Assembly: GCA_905250075.1 (NCBI GenBank)
Contig: CAJNOP010000136.1
Location: 310,001 to 374,000 of the forward strand
Reading direction: 5' to 3'
DNA length: 64,000 bases
DNA from: Rotaria sp. Silwood1
Taxonomy: Eukaryota > Rotifera > Eurotatoria > Philodinida > Philodinidae
The notes under the pieces are model-generated. The model saw nothing but the letters and a program-made list of their open reading frames with translations. It ran no database searches and was not told the origin of the DNA. The stretch's first letter is position 1, and every line of letters begins with the position of its first letter. Positions 55,831 through 64,000 of the stretch are shown piece after piece. Made by a program: the position numbers and the translations under genes.

Positions 55831-58800
55831 TAGTGATTTTCGACGATGAGTGGAGACTGGATTAGCCGTTGAAAAACGAATTGATAAATGAACATGTATT
55901 AAGATCGAAAAGGTCACATATTTCGTGCAATCAAAGGAAGCTTTGGTGTGTGTACGTGTCGAGAACACCATCATGGTGTAAAATATTCCCGCGAGAAGGT
56001 TGTTTGTGTATTTTGGCTTTGTTGTGAGAGAACTTTCGCTGGCAAGAGATCATCGTATATCAAGCAGCGTGCGATGAGGTTTTATCAGATTCTCATTTAA
56101 ATGTGTTCGTTACGTTTAAAAAAAAATGGTTCTTAGTACCTTTTGGTTAAAAATCACATGGTGAACGAACATACACGTTAGATTTTTGTTCAATAATGGA
56201 TAGAGCTGTGCAGTAGTGGTGTAGGTCAAGCTGTTTTTTTTGAAGATGATAGTTCATGAACAATTTGCAGTAGGTGTTTATTCAAAAACTGTACTTGCCA
56301 AGTGCGAAAGCTTGCTTGTCAGTTGGATTAACTTTGATTAGAAAGATGAAGATTTTCAAGAGAAGCCTGCTTTTCATATTTTTGCTTCGATATAAAGCTG
56401 TACTTGTAAGTAGAAAAGTTGATTCAAGATTACATGAAAGTGGACACTTCTTAGTACACGCTGCACCAATCAATCATTTAACAATTAGAGGCACTGTGAA
56501 ATAGAATTGTATCCAGAATCACTAACGACAGTCTGCACTGTTCTATGAATGATCATAATCAATGGCATCTTCTTTTATTTTCATCGATGCGAAACACTTA
56601 TGAAAATATCTTCAGTTGATTGTTGATCGTATAGCAAATGAATAATTCTAACAAAACTTCTGTTTACATGTTTAATTCATGCGATTCCATAAGAAATTTT
56701 TTGATTGCAATCCATCCACTATTACCTGGCAAATGTATAGTGATGACGCTTGAAGCGCTTATAATGATTTTGTTCATCTATGTTTTTATCTCAGTTTGAC
56801 ACTTGAATGAAAGCTCATCAATGAAAAATTCGACCATAGAACGTATAAACGTTGAATGATTCTCAACGCGACAGTTTTGTAAAGAGATTTTTCATTATTG
56901 AAATCAAGGACGATACATGTATAAGTCGCAAAGGATCACACGTCAAATGAATAATGTTCATCATCCTAATGTTTATCTATTGTGTTAATGTTGGAATAGA
57001 AATTAAATATTGCTAGTGCTTATCAATGATCATATGACTACCGAATAATAATCATCGAAATTACATTCATTAATTGTCTTCCGTTTGAACAACAGGATTT
57101 CAAATAGGTTGAGTCTGAACATACCGTCTAATATCTAAACCATTGTTTTCCAATAGTTTTGTTTAATAATGTTTGCGCGTCTCTCAATAACTTGTACAAA
57201 GCGATTTGATTGTTATACATGATAAAGTTCGTGAATCAACATAAATTTTCCAATTGATACCATCATAAATCTCATCAACTTCCTTTGAATGAAACTCAAC
57301 AATGTTGACAACTGATCAAAAGATTAGATGGAAGTTGAACCGTCATAATCGTTGTCCTTCCAATCATGTCACTCATCAATATTGTTCGTTTTAAAGTTGA
57401 ACTTTCAACATTTAACTGTTTTGAAACATAATAAGGCGAGTGAATTATTCTAACTCTGACAACATAGGTGTTCGTCAATATCACTTACTCGAGACGTACC
57501 CATTTTCAGTGATCGAATTGAAAACTATTCTGATGAAACAGGAATTATTTTAACGTTGGAGTTTCTGGTCACCTATTTAACTTCACACCACACAAAGTGG
57601 TCCATCAATGAAAAAATTGATGATCAGAGCGCACACGAATGATCACTATCCATTGCCAACTTTTTAAACTATCCTATTCGCCTGGTTTGCCTATATCAAG
57701 ACAATATTCAAGACAAAAAGACCTCTTCAAAGAAATTAATCCAATGAACGTTCATCATCACCGGTTGATTCAATGAACTTATTTTGTCGACATTATCTTT
57801 ACGATTTGAACGATACAATTTATTAGTACATATATGTCAAATGAATAATGTAAATAGTACCAAAAGTCATGTTTCTCTATGGTAGTCATTTAAAAACAAA
57901 ATATTCAAGTTTGCAAAATCAAAAAATTGTTTTATCATACGGATCAATCCAATCAATGTTACATTCAATTATTTTCTTCTTGTTTCAAGATGAATAATGA
58001 AAGTTCGTGTTAGGATTCGAGTTATTATGAAAAGTGTATGATGATAACGACATTGGTTACAGTTGGCACAAGTAGGTTATTTGAAAATCTTGCTCACTGG
58101 AAAGAAAAACGTTCAAATTATTGTGAGGATACAATATTCTGTCAAATATACATCATACCTAGGAAAACTTTGATGATTTATTATTGTACTATCAAAGAAT
58201 ATTGACAACTATTCATATAGATTATTGTTTAGATAAGCATCGAATAAATTGAACGACCTTTAGCGTCCTGTTGAATTGTTTTCCACTATACTCGTAAAGG
58301 ACCTATCTCAAGTAACTGATTAAAAAACACAGAATATAGGAATGTTCGTAACAAAAGCTTTGTTCTCTTAGTTCTCTGAATTAGAATTGAACTTTTACAT
58401 GTATTTTGAAATGAATACTCCCATGAGAAATATATCACTTTAATCAAGTATCTTGTAGGTCTCAGGTTGAGCGAATACCAGTTCTAAATTCAAAGTGTAA
58501 CTATCTGAAGTAAACTTTACATAATAAGCTTAAGGATTTTCCTTTCTACAGATATAGACCCTATACAACTGTTAAGTGATTCGAAAAAAAATCAAAGTAA
58601 TGAATTACGATTATATACAATAAGCATTAACTCGCTTAAGAAGAGTAATGAAATGGAAGAAGAAAGTGAAGTTTTGAAACTTCAATTGAAAATACGTAAA
58701 ATCAACTTATTATTGTTTCAAGTCGTTCATTTGAGTCTAAACATTTGCTATTAAAAATCCACTCATTATACAAGAACGCTTTTGCGTACCAGAAGCATCA

Positions 58801-58990
58801 GAGAAGTAGATGCCTTAGCCGTTGTTATGACGGAATTCACCTGAGGCTTGAGATATTCAATGAAATTTATATTGTAGATAGCTGGAATAAAGTGTTAAAT
58901 AATGGGATATTGATCAACTAAACATGTCTTTTCTTTCTCGAAGTAAAACAATTTTCAACTGACTAACTCTTAGAGTAACTATGATTTAAG
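55831..58990. other. Probable old flank of the satellite; no gene
   Basis: Isolated satellite-like words persist (TGTCAAATGAATAAT near 57836, ACACGTCAAATGAATAATG near 56938, CTGTTTACATGTTTAATTCA near 56662) without a clear period. No domain-bearing frame. Confidence 0.4.
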
Positions 58991-59017
58991 GACGGTTGAA
59001 ACTTTTGGCCAGCACTG
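58991..59017. mobile_element. Solitary Tc1-like terminal repeat
   Basis: GACGGTTGAAACTTTTGGCC followed by AGCACTG and TA reads as the right-hand terminus of a Tc1-type element (CAGTGCTGGCCAAAAGTTT reversed). No matching left end was found to the left, and the nearby transposase lies on the wrong side. Confidence 0.5.
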
Positions 59018-59455
59018 TATAATTGATTTTATTCGTAAGTGCTGTAATTCATTGACCGGTCTTATGTTTATTTAGGAGGAGAAAAAAAGAGAAATCATAT
59101 GGAAACGTTCACTCTTACTTGTGATACTTTTCTCAGCCGACTTTTCTTGTCTTGCATATTAAAATACTGATTTTAATGGCACAATATAGATAAGAAGGGA
59201 ATCACAAGTGAAAACAGTTTGAAAATTTAATGCACACATAGGACTAGAATATCATAAAACATAACAAAAGTTTTTTGGAACTTAGTAATATTTAGATTAG
59301 TGACAAGTCATTGATTTCCTAATTCTGTGTAGATCATAAAGAATGATACTTTTCATATTTTAAAGATATATCTTTCATTTTCAATCTTTCAGATTCAACT
59401 TTTGGAAAAAAAAGCAATCGTCTTTTGATGCTCTACAAAACTAGATCATTTTACT

Positions 59456-60466
59456 ACTTAAAGTAATCACCATTGTTTTGCGGACATACTATACAGTCTA
59501 TTAGTCCAACAAGAATAACTTTCAGAAACAACCTCTTGGCGAATTGTTTTAACTGTTTGATTCGGTTGAGCAATTAAAGTAGTTTTCGATGTGACTTGAT
59601 CTCAATTGATTGCTTGAGCTAGCTCATTTCAAATGCTGTAATCTAGTGAATTTAAATCCGAACTGTTTTGGGGCTATTGTAGTGCTAAATGATGAATGTT
59701 TGGTTTTACATCATCTTGTAGAAACGCCCAGTTACTTCCAAGAGTCTTATTTCTATACTTAACAGTTACAGGGAGTACCTCTCGAATGTACCTTTCATGA
59801 TCGATGGTCCATTCCATGAAAATGATCTATGGTGGTACTCCCTTGGAACATATAACCACCCAAATGATCATTCTCTGAGGAAACTTTCGTTTTCGCTTGG
59901 TGGCACCTATTTTGTCAACCTTGTATCGACTCACAGCCCATACTCGGTAGTTTTGTGAGTTATAGACTCCATCAATATCGAACACTTCATCATCCAATAG
60001 CAGAATATTCATCGTATTCCCTTTATGAAGACGTACTCACACCCAATTCGATTTCTTTTCTTTTTTGTTTGTGTTTGTCGATTAGGAATGGTTCTACCAG
60101 TTTCTTATACGGTCGAAGATGAAGATCGTTTCTCTGTATTTAACCAATACTACCTCGAGTAAAATCTAGCTCAATAGTCAGTTTTCGAGTCGAGACTTTT
60201 CTTTTCCGATTCAAACGAGGCCTTCACTTTCTGAATGAACTTTTTCGTTCGAATATACCATGATTGACTCAAGGATTCGGACATTTAGATAATGCCTGTT
60301 TCACATTTTGACAAACCTTTTCCAATTGTCGTGTTTTGAAAGTACGAATTTTTGTAGTTTTTCTTTTCATTATCCAGAAAAGGCTACAACTGAATGTTCG
60401 ATCTAGCAAATACCTACTTTTGAAGGACATGAAATGGGTAATATTTTGGAAAAAATGATTCGTCAC
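59456..60466 (-). pseudogene. Tc1/mariner (IS630-like) transposase relic
   Basis: Minus strand in order: RTFKTRQLEKVCQNVKQALS, STRKLTIELDFTRGSIG and LRPYKKLVEPFLI (HTH region), then HKGNTMNILLLDDEVFDIDG, VYNSQNYRVWAVSRYKVDKI and KRKFPQRMIIWVVICSKG (first catalytic Asp), WAFLQDDVKPNIHH (second Asp), and SSDLNSLDYSI (third acidic position region). Stops and frameshifts separate these blocks. The order and the DE-x-F-D-x-DG motif identify the superfamily; the copy is dead. Confidence 0.8.
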
Positions 60467-61180
60467 GGTTAAAACCTAATGAGTCATCGTCAAAATACAG
60501 AAAGTATCATTCTTTATAGCACACCCGCTAATTTTCACTTTAATGGGCTCATACCGATAAAACTGATATTCTTCTCAGAAGCATTGACTTCATTCGATTA
60601 ATCTCAGGTGAGTTTGAACTTACATATTTTGTCTACTATTTTGAAAGGCTTGAACAGCAAGTTTAGCTGCTATAATACTTATCTTGTCCGTTTTTAATTA
60701 CAATTGAGAGGCTTAATTAGTTTGGATACGAATCTATTCTTGTAAATCATATAACAGTCACAATCTATTACTTACATGTAGATCTTCGCTGTTTGACAAA
60801 ATTTCAACGAATAATTTACTCTTTTCTCTTTCTATATAATATGCTTGCTCTTGAGTACACTTTAAAAGAGCTGATTTCCCATGTTCATCAGTCCAACATT
60901 TCTGAAGCGTTACTCTATATTATGACATATATATCAGCAAAATTTTAGACAAAAAGCTACCTCTAATACTTAAACTTGCACAGTGCTAACTTGAAAATTT
61001 CAATTTCAGTTTAATAACCCTAGCATTGCTAAACAAATCTGAAATTCTGAGATATCAAACGATAAAACAAAGTTTAGATAGAATGAATTGAATCGAAAAA
61101 GTTGAAATAATTCTGGCAGTTCTATCTGAAAAAGGACTTATGAATTTCTCTGTTGCTTGATAATCAGTTACCATGGAACA
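60467..61180. other. No gene recognised
   Basis: AT-rich. A CAGTGCTAACTTGAAAATTT stretch near 60978 weakly resembles a Tc1 terminus. Confidence 0.3.
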
Positions 61181-61190
61181 TCTTTCCTAC

Positions 61191-62497
61191 GGCTCATTCT
61201 CAAAAGAGATACTTTTCAATAATACTCTCCTGTATTTTGTTAAGCATAGCTACTTAATGGATTTCTATAGCTAGTCAATGCTTCTACAGCTACTTAATGC
61301 TTTCCTATTGAGCATGTAGGGCGGTTGAAAAAAGAATTCAAGTATTCATAATTTGAATCACTATTTGGTTCGTGATGAAAAATCGAAACATTCAAAATTT
61401 GAATCTCTATTGGATTCCTAACAAATTTCAAATATTCATGATTTGACTCTTTGTTCTTAATGATTAAACTTCATTATCGGGCTCCTAAAAAAAATTAAAG
61501 AAAAAGAAATTAATATTCATAATTTGAATCTCTATCGGGTTCCTAAAAATATTGAAAAATCATGATATCTATGTTTTTTAATGATATAATTTGAGAAGGG
61601 GACGAAAAAAAAACAAAATTCAAATATTCATGATTTGAATCACTTTTTAATGGTTTCATTAGAGCAAGACTTCCGTGAAAAAGAAGGCAAAATATTAATA
61701 ATTTCGATGTCTATTTCGTTTGCAAAAAAGTACAAGTATTCATAATTTCAATGTGTATTTCACATGTAGAAAATATTTTTCTATTGATCTAAATCAGTCC
61801 AGCGTTTTGTGAAATATTAATTCAAATATTCATAATTAGAGTCCGTAGTTACTTTGTAACAAAGAATTCGAATATTTATAATTTTAATTCTTTCTTAGTT
61901 TGTAAAAAAAGAAATCTGGTATTGGCGCCTTAAATTGCATACTAGTTTGTGGAAATATTTCATTTATTCTTCTTCATAATATGATGAACCTTGCAGATAT
62001 ATTCTTTATGAGATTATGAGTGGTATTTTATTTATACATAGTAGTGAGAAAGGAAAGAGAGAATAATGTCAAATTATGAGCCACATACAAAAAAGTGTGC
62101 AAGCATCTAATGAGAACTATTATCTGTTCAAATAATCTTGACTATAAATTTTTTGCAATATTTATGAAACCATTCACATAGCCTTAAAAGGTTATAATAG
62201 CTATAAAATAATGAAAGAAATATTTTATATTATTTAAATGGCTCTTAGTTTATAAATTTTTATGGGTTTTTGTAATCAGTCACGAGATTTTTAATCGCTG
62301 TTTCATGTTAAAATGGTTGCGGAGTCTTTTAATCGGTACGCAAACTCTAAATAGACGCACAGCAACTTAAAATAAACGTCAGATGTGTGAATAGTCAAAG
62401 CAAAACTTGAAGTAGCTGTTGAATGATTAAGTAGCTATAGGATCATTAAGTAGTTATTACCTTTTTTTAAAAGTATCTCTTTTGAGAAGCTACGCTT
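61191..62497. mobile_element. Long-TIR fold-back element, 10-bp TSD
   Basis: Identical 10-bp flanks TCTTTCCTAC at 61181-61190 and 62498-62507. The ends are long inverted repeats: CTCAAAAGAGATACTTTT near the left edge and the same sequence reversed near the right edge, followed on each side by three AGCTACTTAATG-type words. The interior carries many diverged ~65-bp copies around ATTCATAATTTGAATC. No transposase. A 9-11 bp duplication with long ends is typical of Mutator-like or fold-back elements. Confidence 0.75.
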
Positions 62498-62668
62498 TCT
62501 TTCCTACATAACATTATACACAGAGGAATCTACTTGAAGGAATGAAACATAGCAAACATTTGTAAATAATGATATCTGATCCACCAAATAATACCAATCA
62601 ACTTGGCTAGATATTATAGTATAGACACTAGTCAAGTGAATTTCAAAATTCGCGCTTGATTACATGTT

Positions 62669-63751
62669 TCAGCACTCACTTTCATTTATTGCTCTCAGTT
62701 GAGTTCGCATCTTCTCGTTTTCTCCCGTAAGTTCTGTAATTTGTGATTCTTTATTACGCATTTGATTCATCAAGTGTTCCGTCTCATTTTTCAGTTGGTC
62801 GATTTCATGTTTATATTTTGTGCCTTGAGTTGTTAATTGGTCTCGCTCGTTTTTCAGTTGCTGAATTTCATGCGTATACGTAGGAATTTCATGACATTGT
62901 TGCACTTGTACATTGAGACGTTCAATGTCACTTTTATAATTTTCTACCTGAAAATTCTTCTCCTTGATTTGTTCATCCAAGCGTTCTATTTTCAATCTAG
63001 TCGGCTCGAAAACACATTCTTTCAAATGACCGTCAAGGTCATTCCGCAATCCTGACCATGAACAATTTATGTCTGCTGATGAACAACGCACCTTTGTCTA
63101 AAAATATGTATTTTACAGATATTCAAGAAGTCAAAAACAAATAAACAAACTGCAATAGCAAGACAAACATAGTAGAAATTATTGAAATGTTCTTTTTTCA
63201 AACAAATACAAAATTACTTGCTGTTCACCACTATCGACATAAATAAGAGAGTTCCAATTGATTTGTTTGGTATGCGCTTCATCCAACTTAATAGAGGGAG
63301 GTTCACATATTCGAATAAATTTTTCTCTCAGAAAATTTAACTTCTCTTCAGATAGTTTAATATTCTTTTCGAAGTAGTTCTTTGTATCTAGAAGTTTTTG
63401 CAATAGTTTGGTTATTTCTTGAAGTTCTAGCTCTACATCCTTGACTTTGTTATGCAATAGCTTTTCCACTTGATCTATGGTCTGTTCCTTTAATTGACCT
63501 GTCTTGTCTACTAGTTGCTTATGCCATTGATTGATTTGAGAGACCAGCGTATTTTGTAGAAAATTTATTTGTTCTCTCTTCTTTACTTCGTCTTGAAAGC
63601 TCTCACGAATCTGGACAATTTTCATTAAATCTGCTTCCAGTGATTGACGATGTTCAGTAAAGTGTCCAATACAATACCGATTATTGCATCCAGCACATAC
63701 ACAAATTCCCAGTTCTTTTGAGCATACTGAACACCAACTGTCATCATCCAT
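62669..63751 (-). CDS. B-box / TRAF-type zinc finger coiled-coil protein
   Basis: Exons 63751-63218 and 63097-62669, GT-AG, phase 0, predict 320 residues. The N-terminus WCSVCSKELGICVCAGCNNR followed by YCIGHFTEHR has the C-x2-C, C-x2-C, C-x2-H-x3-H spacing of a B-box. Residues about 45-140 are a heptad-rich coiled coil (QVEKLLHNKVKDVELELQEI). Exon 2 starts with a single TRAF-like finger, VRCSSADINCSWSGLRNDLD then GHLKEC, followed by a second coiled coil to the end (QLKNERDQLTTQG, MRNKESQITELTGENEK). No RING or MATH domain is seen, so it is TRIM/TRAF-like without a ligase domain; a scaffold role is inferred. The 5' end carries a non-coding intron just before the ATG. Confidence 0.75.
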
Positions 63752-63753
63752 TC

Positions 63754-63801
63754 CTAAAAAGGGCGATTATATGTCTATGTCGGAATATGACATTGACTTA
63801 C
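63754..63801 (-). other. Putative 48-bp 5' UTR intron
   Basis: Minus strand CAAAG|GTAAGTCA at 63802/63801 and TTTTTAG|GAATGG at 63754/63753. The reading frame upstream meets a stop (TAA), so the upstream exon would be untranslated. Confidence 0.5.
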
Positions 63802-64000
63802 CTTTGAAAGAAATAAATATCGATGGTTATTGGATGGTATGTGAAATACTTTTTTTTAATAATTTAATAAGGGAGGTAACTTGTGAAAGAAATATTTCTG
63901 AATGAGAGGTAATGCTACAACACTTTATATGATAAAAAAGCTACTGTTTTGTCTTTCACTTGAAACAAACTACCTGATAAGCTATAATATTTACCATTAG

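Noticed and set aside
58991..60466. Joining the Tc1-like end at 58991 with the transposase relic at 59456-60466 as one element.
   Set aside because: The terminus faces the wrong way (it is the right end of an element lying to its left), and no matching second end was found.
1..64000. CRISPR arrays, operons, ribosome binding sites, tRNA genes.
   Set aside because: The DNA is eukaryotic (spliced genes). No repeat-spacer array and no tRNA-like A/B boxes were seen by eye; a tRNA scan was not possible.

Overview
The window looks like a repeat-rich, AT-rich piece of a bdelloid rotifer genome. The evidence is mutually consistent: spliceosomal genes with mostly 50-150 bp GT-AG introns; members and fragments of the F-box family with an IEDLPSELF...YYLDGYD box; type II membrane proteins with a Thr-rich stalk; and many tracts of TGTGGG-type repeat, the bdelloid telomeric unit. 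Species is not determinable. There are two assembly gaps (24117-24216 and 42621-42630).

Layout. 1-5300: a TIR element, an intact F-box gene (-) and two telomere-like palindromes. 6001-7405: an hAT-like element with 8-bp TSD and a second hAT-like element nested in it. 9-16.4 kb: gene and transposon debris (ubiquitin-like pseudogene, piggyBac remnant cut by a telomere-like palindrome, two broken F-box copies, a 310-bp-arm inverted repeat, a Tc1-like element with TA duplication). 17.6-19 kb: two small secreted-protein genes (-). 21.2-22.4 kb: three hammerhead-ribozyme-like motifs, the last abutting a telomere-like C-rich tract. 25.4-28.9 kb: a membrane-anchored ricin-B-type lectin gene (+). 29.2-32.2 kb: transposase and gene fragments bounded by telomere-like palindromes. 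36.7-40.9 kb: a papain-family protease (+). 42-47.9 kb: LINE fragment, alpha/beta-hydrolase peptidase gene (-), tandem repeats and a TA-flanked MITE. 49.2-50.3 kb: a phytanoyl-CoA dioxygenase-like pseudogene (-). 51.5-55.8 kb: a 93-bp satellite. 59-62.5 kb: mariner/Tc1 relic and a long-TIR element with 10-bp TSD. 62.7-63.8 kb: a B-box/TRAF-zinc-finger coiled-coil gene (-).

The most unusual component is a dispersed family of about 13 palindromes, each a G-rich (GGGTGT)n arm, a short purine/pyrimidine spacer, then a C-rich (ACACCC)n arm. Every two-armed copy has the same head-to-head polarity, similar ends (AGGGTGTG/CACACCCT) and often a related spacer, and copies lie in introns as well as at the cut edges of transposon fragments. 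Together with hammerhead motifs next to a C-rich tract, this points to a telomere-associated (Penelope/Athena-like) process or an undescribed fold-back element built from telomere repeat.

The genes do not form a pathway; they are independent eukaryotic units: protein turnover (F-box), adhesion/lectin, proteolysis (C1A, S33-like) and zinc-finger scaffold, embedded in mobile DNA.
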